From positions 1 through 64,000 of the forward strand of contig NZ_JSXI01000020.1 in NCBI RefSeq assembly GCF_000803065.1: DNA of 64,000 bases. Reading direction: 5' to 3'. How positions within the stretch are numbered: the stretch's first letter is position 1; every line of letters starts with the position of its first letter. The position numbers and the translations under genes were made by a program. The stretch is from Sphingomonas sp. ERG5. GTDB taxonomy: Bacteria > Pseudomonadota > Alphaproteobacteria > Sphingomonadales > Sphingomonadaceae. The notes beneath the pieces were generated by a model. That model searched no databases. It saw only the letters and a list, made by a program, of their open reading frames with translations, and was not told the DNA's origin. This document shows positions 24,357-33,211 of this stretch, in pieces.

Positions 24357-24653
24357 GGACCGATCCCCTTTTCTCCCCACGCTCTGGCGGCAGGGTGCGG
24401 GACTCTGATAGCGCCGGACGGCGCGCTTGGCCGCTGTCTTCAAACCACAGTAAATCTTCGGTCCCACGCGAATGCCGCCGATGCGCCGTGCACAATCGGC
24501 GGTTCTGGGAATGCGGGAGTTTATCGCCGGAAAAGGGGAGGAATGAACCGGAAACCACAAAAGCTGACGTCTGAACGCAGCACTGGGCCAATTTTATCGC
24601 GCCGTCGGTGGCCATTATTATTGGAGAGAAAATAACCGATAAGGGAGGGGAGA
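24357..24653. promoter_or_regulatory. divergent promoter region of the barrel-SUMF1/GH127 locus
   Basis: This 297-bp gap separates the CitE-like gene (minus) from the TonB receptor gene (plus). It contains no coding frame I can support. It must hold both promoters and probably the LysR binding site. A dyad lies at 24475-24502, and the receptor side becomes AT-richer and ends in a strong AAGGGAGGGG ribosome binding site. Confidence 0.6.
24475..24502. promoter_or_regulatory. inverted repeat CCGCCGAT-N12-ATCGGCGG
   Basis: A perfect 8-bp inverted repeat (24475-24482 and 24495-24502) with a 12-nt spacer lies midway between the divergent genes. It could be a regulator site or a transcript hairpin. 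No T-run follows, so terminator function is less likely. Confidence 0.35.
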
Positions 24654-26843
24654 ATGAGCAATCTTGCTCGCATGACGCTGGGGTCATTGTTACTGTGTTC
24701 CATGAGTGGCGCCGCTTATGCCCAACAGGCTGCGCCGGCTGAGCCTGTGCCGACCCAGGACATGACGACCGCCGATGCGCCCGACGAGAGCGGGGCCGAT
24801 GTCATCGTAACGGCAACGCGCACTGCCAAGGCCGTCGACCGGATTCCCGGAGCGATCACGATCATCTCACCGGCCGAAGTCCAGCGGACGCTGGCGCTCA
24901 CCGAAGATGCGACGGCGGTACTGGCGCGCATCGTGCCGGGTTATTCCGAATCGAACCAGTCGCTGAACACGCTTGGCGAAACAATGCGCGGGCGCACCGC
25001 GCTCTATCTGTTCGACGGCATCCCGCAAAGCACGCCGCTGCGCGACGGCAGCCGCAATGCGACCTTCACCGACATGTCGACGGTCCAGCGGATCGAAGTG
25101 ATCGGCGGGGCGTCCGCTGCCGAGGGCATCGGTGCGGCAGGTGGCATCATCAACTATATCTCGAAGCGCGCGACTGAAACGGGCCTGCATTTCGGCGCGA
25201 CCGGCCGCATCGGCAGCCAGTTCCGCGACGACAGCGAAGTGTGGAAGATCGGCGGCACCGTGGCGTACAAGCAGGGCGGCTTCGACGCATTCCTCGCCGC
25301 GGCTTATGTCGATCGCGGCATCACCTATGACGCGAGAGGCCGCCGTATCGGCCTGAGTATTTCGAGCTCGCTCGCCGATTCCACGCAACGCAATGTCTTT
25401 GCGAAGATCGGCACCAATTTCGGTGAGGGCGACACGCAGCGGCTCGAACTGGTCGGCAGCTATTTCAGGCTCGCGAGCAAGGGCAATTATCATTACGTCG
25501 CAGGGAGTCGGGCGCTTGGCATCCCTGATACCGCCGAGGCCGGTCCACCGCTCGGCACCGGTGGCGTGTCGCTCGCCGGAACCGAGTTCAACGATTTCAA
25601 GCAAGTCGCCCTCAACTACAGCAATACCGAGTTGCTGGGCGGCAGCCTGGTTGCGACCGCTTACTGGGCGCGGCAGGCGATGCGTTTCCCGGGCGATAAC
25701 AGTGCCGACCGCCAGGATCCGGCGATCGCGCCGATCGGCCAGCTGGTCGATCAATCGGAAATCCTGTCGAAGAAATATGGCCTGCGCACCTCCTGGTCGC
25801 GGCCCGATTTCCTGCTCAAGGGGCTCGAATTGCGCATCGGAATCGACGCGGTGCATGACAACACGCAGCAGCGGCTGGCGCTGACCAACCGCATCTGGGT
25901 GCCGCCTTTGGATTATACCAGCTTCGGTCCTTACGCCCAGCTATCCTATGATATCGGCCCGGTGACGCTGACCGGCGGCTTGCGCCACGAGGACGGCAGA
26001 GTGAAGGTCGATGACTATACCACGACCTATTTCCGCAACGGCGTGGCGGTGAAGGGCGGTACGCTGAAGTACAAGAACGACCTGCTCAATGCCGGCGCGA
26101 TCTGGCGCATCGGCGGCGGTTTTTCGGTGTTCGGGTCGTATAATGAAGGCTTCACCCTGCCCAATGTCGGCATTCCGCTGCGCAATGTGAACGTGGCGGG
26201 CAAGACGGTCGAAGGCCTGCTCGACCTGAAAGCGGTGATCTTCGAAAGCCGCGAGGCCGGGTTCAACTGGCGCGGCAAATGGGGTAGCGTCGGCGCATCC
26301 TATTATGTGTCGAAATCGCAGCTGGGTTCGACTCTGGCGATCGATCCGGTCACGCGCGATTATATCCTGAACCGGCGGCCGATTCGTATCGAGGGTATCG
26401 ATTTCACTGCGGAGTTCCGTCCAACCTCGACCGTGAAGCTGACCGCGCTCTATTCGCACGTCAAGGGAACCACGACGGCGGCCAATAACGTCACGTCCCC
26501 GCTCGACGTGACGCTCGGCACGGTGAATATCAGTCCCGACAAGATCAACGGGGCTGTGGAATGGCGGTTCGTACCGAATGGTTCGGTGACGCTGGGCGCG
26601 AGTTCGATCCTCAGCCGTCATATCAACGAGGGCAAAGGGGCTCTCGAGGAGCGCACGCGCGGCTACACGCTGTTCGACCTGACGGTGAACTACAAGCTGG
26701 AGAATATCGGGAGGTTCGCGCTGGGCGTGGAGAATCTGACCAACCGGTTCTATTTCCTGTCCTCGTCGCAGGTCGACATCTTCCAGAACTATTTCGCGGG
26801 ACGTGGGCGGACGGTGTCCTTGACCCTGCATCGCGATTTCTGA
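24654..26843 (+). CDS. TonB-dependent receptor of the glycoside locus
   Basis: A 729-residue outer-membrane receptor. It has a signal peptide (residues 1-23, AAYAQQ), TonB box ADVIVTATRT, plug motifs (DRIPGAITIISPAEVQ, IEVIGGASAAEGIGAAGGIINYISK) and a barrel ending in LHRDF. Its plug is of the FecA/siderophore-like type, but its operon (ribokinase, barrel-SUMF1, GH127, CoA-transferase) points to import of an organic, probably glycosidic, substrate. The ATG at 24654 has a strong purine-rich ribosome binding site. It is the first gene of the plus arm. Confidence 0.9.
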   Translation: MSNLARMTLGSLLLCSMSGAAYAQQAAPAEPVPTQDMTTADAPDESGADVIVTATRTAKAVDRIPGAITIISPAEVQRTLALTEDATAVLARIVPGYSESNQSLNTLGETMRGRTALYLFDGIPQSTPLRDGSRNATFTDMSTVQRIEVIGGASAAEGIGAAGGIINYISKRATETGLHFGATGRIGSQFRDDSEVWKIGGTVAYKQGGFDAFLAAAYVDRGITYDARGRRIGLSISSSLADSTQRNVFAKIGTNFGEGDTQRLELVGSYFRLASKGNYHYVAGSRALGIPDTAEAGPPLGTGGVSLAGTEFNDFKQVALNYSNTELLGGSLVATAYWARQAMRFPGDNSADRQDPAIAPIGQLVDQSEILSKKYGLRTSWSRPDFLLKGLELRIGIDAVHDNTQQRLALTNRIWVPPLDYTSFGPYAQLSYDIGPVTLTGGLRHEDGRVKVDDYTTTYFRNGVAVKGGTLKYKNDLLNAGAIWRIGGGFSVFGSYNEGFTLPNVGIPLRNVNVAGKTVEGLLDLKAVIFESREAGFNWRGKWGSVGASYYVSKSQLGSTLAIDPVTRDYILNRRPIRIEGIDFTAEFRPTSTVKLTALYSHVKGTTTAANNVTSPLDVTLGTVNISPDKINGAVEWRFVPNGSVTLGASSILSRHINEGKGALEERTRGYTLFDLTVNYKLENIGRFALGVENLTNRFYFLSSSQVDIFQNYFAGRGRTVSLTLHRDF

Positions 26844-26856
26844 TGATCGGCGCCGG

Positions 26857-27843
26857 ATGACGATCGCCAGATCCCATGGTTCGGTGCTCGTTGCCGGTTC
26901 CGCCAATGTCGACTTCCTCGTCCGCGCGCCGCACATCCCGGCGCCCGGCGAGACGGTGCTGGGCGGCGACCTCGCGGTGGTGCCCGGTGGCAAGGGCGCC
27001 AACCAGGCAGTGGCGTGCGCGCGCGCTGGCGGTGCCGCAACCGCCATGCTGGTCGCGCTCGGCGGCGATCTGTTCGCGCCGCTGATCGAGCAGTCGTTGC
27101 GGGAAGCGGGGGTCGCGCTGCACATCGTGCGATCGGCGCGTCCGACCGGGGCGGCGCTGATTTGCGTTTCAGAGGATGCCGAGAACGCGATCACGGTCGC
27201 ACCCGGCGCCAACATGGCATTGGCGCCGGACGACCTTCCCGATCTTGCTGGTATCGGCTGCCTGGTCCTGCAGCTCGAAACCGCATTGCCGACGGTTATC
27301 GCCTTTGCCAACGCCGCCCGCGCCGCGGGCGTACGGGTGATCCTCAATGCCGCACCCGCGCAGGCGCTTCCGGCGGAATTGCTCGGTGCGGTCGATATAT
27401 TGGTCGCCAATGAAGAGGAGCTGGCCGCGCTCACCGGCCGCAACGGAACAATCGCGGATCAGCTCAGGGCAATCGGCGTGCCGGTTGCGGTCGCGACCTT
27501 GGGTGGGCGCGGCTGCTGCGCGTTGGCGGACGGCGCTTACTGGCTGCAGCCAGCGTTCCCGGTGACGCCGGTCGATACGACTGCTGCGGGAGACACTTTT
27601 TGCGGTGTCCTTGCCGCTGCCTTGTGCACAGGGGCCACACCGCCCGACGCATTGCGCAGAGCCAGCGCGGCGGGCGCGCTGGCGACCACCAGGCTCGGCG
27701 CACAGTCGAGTGTACCTAGGCGCGACGAGGTCGATGCCCTGCTTGCCTCATCCAAGCGGGATGAAGCTGCGCTGGTTCGGCTCGCTGCCTATTGCGGCTT
27801 GCCCGTGCCTCGCGCCCCGGACGATATTCTTCAGGACAAATGA
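26857..27843 (+). CDS. ribokinase-like sugar kinase (PfkB family)
   Basis: A 328-residue PfkB-type kinase. The N-terminal substrate motif (GSANVDFLVRAPHIPAPGE, then VPGGKGANQAVACARAGG) is ribokinase-like, and DTTAAGDTFCGVLAAAL carries the catalytic aspartate and anion hole. Length is slightly above typical ribokinase because of an extra C-terminal tail ending in ILQDK. It starts 13 nt after the receptor gene and its stop overlaps the next start (ATGA). It would phosphorylate a pentose (ribose or another furanose) released by the operon's hydrolases. Confidence 0.88.
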   Translation: MTIARSHGSVLVAGSANVDFLVRAPHIPAPGETVLGGDLAVVPGGKGANQAVACARAGGAATAMLVALGGDLFAPLIEQSLREAGVALHIVRSARPTGAALICVSEDAENAITVAPGANMALAPDDLPDLAGIGCLVLQLETALPTVIAFANAARAAGVRVILNAAPAQALPAELLGAVDILVANEEELAALTGRNGTIADQLRAIGVPVAVATLGGRGCCALADGAYWLQPAFPVTPVDTTAAGDTFCGVLAAALCTGATPPDALRRASAAGALATTRLGAQSSVPRRDEVDALLASSKRDEAALVRLAAYCGLPVPRAPDDILQDK

Positions 27844-29999
27844 CCACCGAAATGAGCCAATCCCCGATCCGAACGAACAGCGCATATAAGGTTTCACACG
27901 CGCTGACCGGCCCCTATCTGCCGACTCCGGGCAAGGTGCCCGGCTGGCCCTTCGCCGAGATGGGGCGATGGAAGATCGACGTGAACGGCGCCGCCGACGA
28001 CTGGATTCGCGGCTTCACTGAATGGCGGCACGAACATCTGATCAGGATCGGCTTCGACGACACGCTGTACCGGCGTCCCGAGCTCGCCTGGGCGCAGCGC
28101 AACTTCGTGCATGCGTTGTTGATGGTCGAGGATCGTTATTTCTTCGATCCGGCGACAGGCCGCTACACGGTCGATCGTTACCTCGACGATCTGGAGGCGC
28201 GTTTTGGTGGCGTCGACAGCGTGCTGATCTGGTATATCTATCCCAATATCGGGATAGACGACCGCAGCCAGTTCGACCTGATCGAGGCGTTGCCCGGCGG
28301 GATCGAAGGCGTGAAGGGCGCGGTCGCCGACTTCCATCGCCGCGGGGTCAAGGTGTTCCTGCCGACCATGCCTTGGGACAATGGCACGCGGGCGGATGAT
28401 CGTCCTGACTGGGAACGGATGGCGGCGCTGGTCAAGGCGACCGGTGCCGATGGCATCAATGGCGACACCTATAGCGGTGTGCCGCGTGCGTTTCGGGACG
28501 CGTGCGATGCGCTTGACTGCCCGGTCGTGCTGCAGCCCGAAACGACATCGCAGGCCGGCGACCATATCCTGTCGTGGAACCTGCAAAGCTGGACCAAGCG
28601 CGTTCCCAATGAATCGATCCCGACCGTCCTCAAGCTCAAATGGCTCGAGCCGCGTCATATCATCAACATCGAGAATCGCTGGAGCCGCGACCGCAACAAC
28701 GACCTCCAGCACGCCTTCTTCAACGGCGTCGGCTATACCGCCTGGGAGAATGTCTTCGGATTGTGGAATCAACTGACCGAGCGCGATGGCGAGACATTGC
28801 GCCGGGTCGCATTGGTCCAGCGGCGCTTCGCCGCGCTGATCGTCAGCGCCGACTGGCGACCCTATGAAATCACGCTGCAGGCCGGGGTCTTCGCCAGCCG
28901 TTTTCCCGGCGGCGGGACGACGTTGTGGACGTTGATCAATCGCAACGAATATGCCGTCGAGGGCGAGCAGCTCGCAGTGCCGCATGTCGATGGGTCGGAT
29001 TATTTCGACGCCTGGAACGGCACCAGGCTGGAGCCGCGCATCGACGGCGATCGCGCGATTTTCACGATGGGTCTTGAAGGGCACGGGTTCGGCGCGATCT
29101 TTGCGCGTGAGCCAGGCGCACAGGTGGGCGACCTCCAACCCTTCCTCGATCGGATGCGCAACCTCTCGGCAACGCCGCTCAACGCATACTCCGCGGTTTG
29201 GACATCGGCGCAACAAGAGCTTGTGCACATTGGAAAGACCCTTCCACGAGCAGCGCTGCCGGAGGATATGATCGCGATTCCCGGCGGCGATTTCGACTTC
29301 GCCGTTCGCGGTCTGGTGATCGAAGGTTATGCGACCGACGGCGTCGATGTCCAATATCCCTGGGAGACGAGCGCGCGCCGAAGCCACCACCGGCGCATGT
29401 GGATCGATGCTTTCTGCATCGATTGTTTTCCCGTCACCAATGACCAGTTCAGGATATTCCTCGAAACCAGCGGCTATCGGCCTGATGATGCCGACAATTT
29501 CCTGCGCCATTGGCAAGGCGGTGCCCCCCCGGTCGGTTGGGAGAACAAGCCGGTCATCTGGGTGTCGATCGAGGATGCCCGCGCCTATGCCGCCTGGGCC
29601 GGCAAGCGCCTGCCGCGCGAATGGGAATGGCAATATGCCGCGCAGGGCACCGATGGCCGCTGCTATCCCTGGGGTAATGACTGGGATCCCCGTGCCGCGC
29701 CCGAACCCGGTTGCGACCGTGAAATGCCCGCACCAGCCGATGTCGATGCTCATCCTTTGGGCGCGAGCCCGTTCGGCGTCATGGATCTGGTCGGCAATGT
29801 CTGGCAGTGGACCGACGAATATGTCGACGCGCATCTGCGCGCGGCAGTGCTGCGCGGCGGCAGCAACTATCAGCCGCAAGGGTCGCACTGGTATTTCCCG
29901 CAAGCCTATCGGCTCGACGAGCATGGCAAATATCTGCTGATGGCGCCCTCGAAGGACCGCTCTGCCGGCATCGGATTTCGCTGTGCCGCTGACCTCTGA
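27840..29999 (+). CDS. glycosidase-like barrel protein fused to a C-terminal SUMF1-type domain (paralogue 2)
   Basis: A 719-residue protein with the same two-part build as the product at 18166-20136. The barrel part (about 100-400) shows YTVDRYLDDLEARFGG, VKVFLPTMPWDNGT, GADGINGDTYSGV (candidate Asp), LQPETTSQ (candidate Glu) and AWENVFGLWNQLTERD. From about residue 477 (MIAIPGGDF) a SUMF1/FGE-like domain runs to the C-terminus (IDCFPVTNDQFRIF, KRLPREWEWQYAAQGTDG, VWQWTDEY, GIGFRCAADL). The FGE active-site cysteines are absent; the site reads RGGSNYQPQGSHWYF. There is no obvious signal peptide. It is coupled to the ribokinase and GH127 genes. A glycosidase acting with GH127 is inferred but not shown. 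Confidence 0.8.
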   Translation: MTTEMSQSPIRTNSAYKVSHALTGPYLPTPGKVPGWPFAEMGRWKIDVNGAADDWIRGFTEWRHEHLIRIGFDDTLYRRPELAWAQRNFVHALLMVEDRYFFDPATGRYTVDRYLDDLEARFGGVDSVLIWYIYPNIGIDDRSQFDLIEALPGGIEGVKGAVADFHRRGVKVFLPTMPWDNGTRADDRPDWERMAALVKATGADGINGDTYSGVPRAFRDACDALDCPVVLQPETTSQAGDHILSWNLQSWTKRVPNESIPTVLKLKWLEPRHIINIENRWSRDRNNDLQHAFFNGVGYTAWENVFGLWNQLTERDGETLRRVALVQRRFAALIVSADWRPYEITLQAGVFASRFPGGGTTLWTLINRNEYAVEGEQLAVPHVDGSDYFDAWNGTRLEPRIDGDRAIFTMGLEGHGFGAIFAREPGAQVGDLQPFLDRMRNLSATPLNAYSAVWTSAQQELVHIGKTLPRAALPEDMIAIPGGDFDFAVRGLVIEGYATDGVDVQYPWETSARRSHHRRMWIDAFCIDCFPVTNDQFRIFLETSGYRPDDADNFLRHWQGGAPPVGWENKPVIWVSIEDARAYAAWAGKRLPREWEWQYAAQGTDGRCYPWGNDWDPRAAPEPGCDREMPAPADVDAHPLGASPFGVMDLVGNVWQWTDEYVDAHLRAAVLRGGSNYQPQGSHWYFPQAYRLDEHGKYLLMAPSKDRSAGIGFRCAADL

Positions 30000-31863
30000 A
30001 ACGCTCGAAACCCAACCGGTAATGCGTTTTCCCGATGCCGCCGCGGTCCGGCTGGGCGGGGTATTGGGCGAAGCGCTTGCAGCCAATCTTCGCGGGCGAC
30101 TGTCGCACTTCATCGTCGATGAAACGAGCCCGGCGATCGCACTGTTCGCCCCCGATGTCGTGGCGCATAATCACGCCGGGGACTGGTATGGCGAACATGC
30201 CGGCAAATGGCTCGTCGCGGCGACACGCGCGGCGGTTCGGGCCGATGATGCCGAGCTGTTGTCACATGTGCGGCGCGTTGCCGATTATCTGGTCGACCTG
30301 CAGGGCGCGGACGGTTATCTCGGCAACTACGCCCCCGACCGCCGCTTCATGCACCAGCAACCGCCCAAGCCGCAGAGCTGGGATGGCGCGCCGGCCGAGC
30401 GGACCTGGGATATCTGGACGCATAGTTATTTGATCCTCGGGCTGGTCGAGTTGCACCGGCATGTCGGCGAGGACCGCTATCTGGCGGCGGCGCGGCGCAT
30501 CGGCGATTTGTGCTGGCGGACGCTGACCGAGGGCGGGATCGACATCACCGATCTCGGCAATCATTTCGGCCTGTCCGCGACCGTGCTGATCGATCCGGCG
30601 ATCGAGTTGTATTTCGCGACCGGCGACCAGCCTTATCTCGACCTTGCACTGCTGGTGCTGGAGCAGGCCGAGCGGGAACCGCGAAACGCATTGCTGTCGG
30701 CGGCGCTGGCCGGTGCGGATCCTTCGGAGATCGCGACCGGCAAGGCCTATCAGCTCCTCTGGAATCTGGTGGGGATCGCGAAGCTCTATCGTGCGACCGG
30801 TGAACCCCGTTTCCTCACTGCGGTTCGCAATTTGTGGAGCGCGGTCCGCGCGCATCATTTGACATTAGGCGGCGGCCCCTGGGGCGGGGTCGCGCATCGT
30901 TCGCGCGAAGTCTTCAATCCCGGCCATGTGTTCAGCCCGCAGGGCTATGTCGAGACCTGCTCGACCATGGCCTGGGTGCAATTGAACCGTGAGCTGTTCG
31001 CGATCCTGGGCGATGCCGACTTCGCGCAGGAAATCGAGCGCAGCGCCTATAATGACCTGCTCGGGGCGCAGGCGCCGAACGGCGAGGATTGGTGCTATTA
31101 TTCCTTCCCCAATGGACGGCGCACGCACACGACCTATTGGCGCTGCTGCAAGTCGAGCGGCGCGATGGCCCTGGAGGAGTTGCCGGGGCTTGCCTATTCC
31201 CTCACGCGCGACGGCGGTATCGCGATCAACCTGTTCGGACCGTCCGAAGCCGATCTGGTCTTGCCCTCAACCGGCGCGGTTCGGATCGAGCAACAGACCG
31301 GCTATCCCTTCGATGGTGCCGTCGCGATCACGGTGACGCCTGGCGCCATCGCGTCTTTCCCGATCGACCTTCGCGTGCCCGATTGGGCTGAAGGTGCGAG
31401 CCTTAGGCTCAACGGTGCCGAGCATATCCCGGTGGCGCAGCCGGGTCGCTATGTACGGATCGAGCGCGTTTGGCAGTCCGGTGATGTTATCGCCCTCGAT
31501 TTACCGATGTCGCCGGTCCTCCACCGCGCCATCGCGCGCAACGTCCAGGAATCATTTGCGCCCGATGGCGAACTGATCGCCCAGGAAGTCATGCATGCCG
31601 ATTACCTGGCGGTCAGCCGCGGCCCGCTGGTCTATGCGACCGACCTGATCGATGGGTTCAAGGTCGAAGAGACCTTGCGCTTTGGCAGCGATGGAACGGA
31701 TGCCCCACTCGACTGCGTGCCGGCGGCGGATGGCGGACCGGGCCCCGACATCCTGCTGCGGCCGGAAGGGCGGCCGGCAATCGCATTCCAGCCTTATTAT
31801 CGCGCCGGCGGCCGACGCGATCGGAGCTGGCGACTGACCTGGATGACGCTGGCGCCGGAGTGA
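29983..31863 (+). CDS. GH127 beta-L-arabinofuranosidase-like protein (DUF1680)
   Basis: A 626-residue (alpha/alpha)6-barrel glycoside hydrolase of family 127. The zinc/catalytic residues known from HypBA1 are all present: Glu324 and Cys326 in YVETCSTMAW, and the adjacent Cys388-Cys389 in YWRCCKSSG. The protein should therefore be catalytically competent, releasing L-arabinofuranose or a related furanose by a cysteine-nucleophile mechanism. A GTG at 29983 overlaps the upstream gene by 17 nt; an ATG at 30022 is the alternative start. No signal peptide is seen, so it is probably cytoplasmic or periplasm-independent. Its place between barrel-SUMF1 and CoA-transferase genes is the strongest hint to the locus substrate. 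Confidence 0.88.
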   Translation: MPLTSETLETQPVMRFPDAAAVRLGGVLGEALAANLRGRLSHFIVDETSPAIALFAPDVVAHNHAGDWYGEHAGKWLVAATRAAVRADDAELLSHVRRVADYLVDLQGADGYLGNYAPDRRFMHQQPPKPQSWDGAPAERTWDIWTHSYLILGLVELHRHVGEDRYLAAARRIGDLCWRTLTEGGIDITDLGNHFGLSATVLIDPAIELYFATGDQPYLDLALLVLEQAEREPRNALLSAALAGADPSEIATGKAYQLLWNLVGIAKLYRATGEPRFLTAVRNLWSAVRAHHLTLGGGPWGGVAHRSREVFNPGHVFSPQGYVETCSTMAWVQLNRELFAILGDADFAQEIERSAYNDLLGAQAPNGEDWCYYSFPNGRRTHTTYWRCCKSSGAMALEELPGLAYSLTRDGGIAINLFGPSEADLVLPSTGAVRIEQQTGYPFDGAVAITVTPGAIASFPIDLRVPDWAEGASLRLNGAEHIPVAQPGRYVRIERVWQSGDVIALDLPMSPVLHRAIARNVQESFAPDGELIAQEVMHADYLAVSRGPLVYATDLIDGFKVEETLRFGSDGTDAPLDCVPAADGGPGPDILLRPEGRPAIAFQPYYRAGGRRDRSWRLTWMTLAPE

Positions 31864-33041
31864 TGGCTATGACGACACCGCCTTCGATATTCCGCAACCC
31901 TCAGCGCTCTGGTCCCTCGGGTCCGCTGAGCGGGGTGAACGTGCTCGACCTCAGCGCCTATATCGCTGGCCCTTATGGCTGCACGCTGCTCGCCGATCAG
32001 GGCGCAGACGTCATCAAGGTCGAAGCTCCGGGGGGCGACAATCTCAGGCAGTACCCTTCGACGCTCGCGGGGGAGAACCGCGCCTTTCTTGGCGTCAATC
32101 GCAGCAAGCAGGGCGTGGTCCTCGATCTGAAACAGGCGGAGGATATGGCGGTGCTGCTCGACCTCGTCGCCGAGGCCGATGTGCTGGTCCATAATTTTCG
32201 CCCCGGCGTACCTGAGCGGCTGGGCATTGATCATGATCGGCTGAGCGCGCTCAATCCGCGCCTGATCTATTGTGCGGTCACCGGCTATGGCGAGGAAGGG
32301 CCGTTGCGCACGAAGGCCGGTTACGATCAGGTGTTGCAGGCGATGACCGGCATGTGCGCGCTGCAGGGCAAGCGGGACGGACCGCCCGAACTGACCTATG
32401 GCTCTCCGGTCGATTATTATGCCGCCGCGCTCGTCGCGGCGGGCGTCGCTTCCGCCTTGTTCGAGCGCGAGCGCAGCGGGCAGGGGCAATATGTCGGTGT
32501 TTCCCTCCTGCGCAGTGCGCTGGCCATGCAGTCGGCGCGTATGATCGAGGCGGAAGGAGAGGGGCGCGATGTGCCTCGCGACATGCGTTCGGGTGGGATT
32601 ACCGGGCTTTATCAGACCTCCGACGGCTATCTCTATCTCTCGGCCAATACGCGGCATTTCTGGGAGGCTTTGTGCGAACGGACCGGGCTCGCCGCGCTCG
32701 GCGCGGACCCGCGCTATGACAGCGTCCGCAAGCGCGCCGAGCATGCGGGAGAGATTGTACCCAGGTTGCGCGAAATCCTGCTGTCGCGACCCGCGGTCGA
32801 ATGGGAACGCTTGCTCGAAGAGGCGGTGCCGTGTTCGATCGTACGGCCGGTCGAGGATATGTTCGACCACCCGCAGGTTGCGGCTGAAGAGATGATGGCC
32901 GAGATTTCTCATCCGACGCTCGGCAGCTATCGCGGCGTAACACGGCCGATCAAATTTGGCCGCACCCTAGGGCCGGAGCCCTTTGCAGCGCCGCTTCTGG
33001 ATCAGGATACCGAAGCGCTGAAACGCAGCAAGATGCGATAG
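31863..33041 (+). CDS. CaiB/BaiF (family III) CoA-transferase
   Basis: A 392-residue class III CoA-transferase: LSGVNVLDLSAYIAGPYGCTLLADQGADVIKVE at the N-terminus, NRSKQGVVLDLK, and the candidate catalytic aspartate in YGSPVDYYAAAL. It overlaps the GH127 stop by one nucleotide (TGATG), so it is the last gene of the plus arm; a GTG at 31860 is also possible. In this locus it would activate a carboxylate, presumably the acid freed from the glycoside, before cleavage by the divergent CitE-like lyase. It is only a distant relative of the CoA-transferase at 3844. Confidence 0.88.
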   Translation: MAMTTPPSIFRNPQRSGPSGPLSGVNVLDLSAYIAGPYGCTLLADQGADVIKVEAPGGDNLRQYPSTLAGENRAFLGVNRSKQGVVLDLKQAEDMAVLLDLVAEADVLVHNFRPGVPERLGIDHDRLSALNPRLIYCAVTGYGEEGPLRTKAGYDQVLQAMTGMCALQGKRDGPPELTYGSPVDYYAAALVAAGVASALFERERSGQGQYVGVSLLRSALAMQSARMIEAEGEGRDVPRDMRSGGITGLYQTSDGYLYLSANTRHFWEALCERTGLAALGADPRYDSVRKRAEHAGEIVPRLREILLSRPAVEWERLLEEAVPCSIVRPVEDMFDHPQVAAEEMMAEISHPTLGSYRGVTRPIKFGRTLGPEPFAAPLLDQDTEALKRSKMR

Positions 33042-33211
33042 TTGGGCGATTTCCGGACCGGAACCTGCTGACGGCCGTGACGGTCGTCGGGCAGTACAAA
33101 TGTTTCAATCCATGTTTTTGCCATAGGAAAATTACCGTACAGACGACTTAAATCCGTAACAGCCAGCAGCTAGTGCCCCGCCGACACCGATGGAAACGGA
33201 TGGGGATTCTC

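Noticed and set aside
27840..29999. Calling the SUMF1 domain a sulfatase-maturing formylglycine-generating enzyme
   Set aside because: The catalytic cysteine pair is absent and no sulfatase gene is present.
27894..30113. Long open frame (739 codons) on the minus strand
   Set aside because: It is antisense to the barrel-SUMF1 gene, whose protein has clear family motifs. The antisense translation shows none and reflects GC-rich third-position bias.
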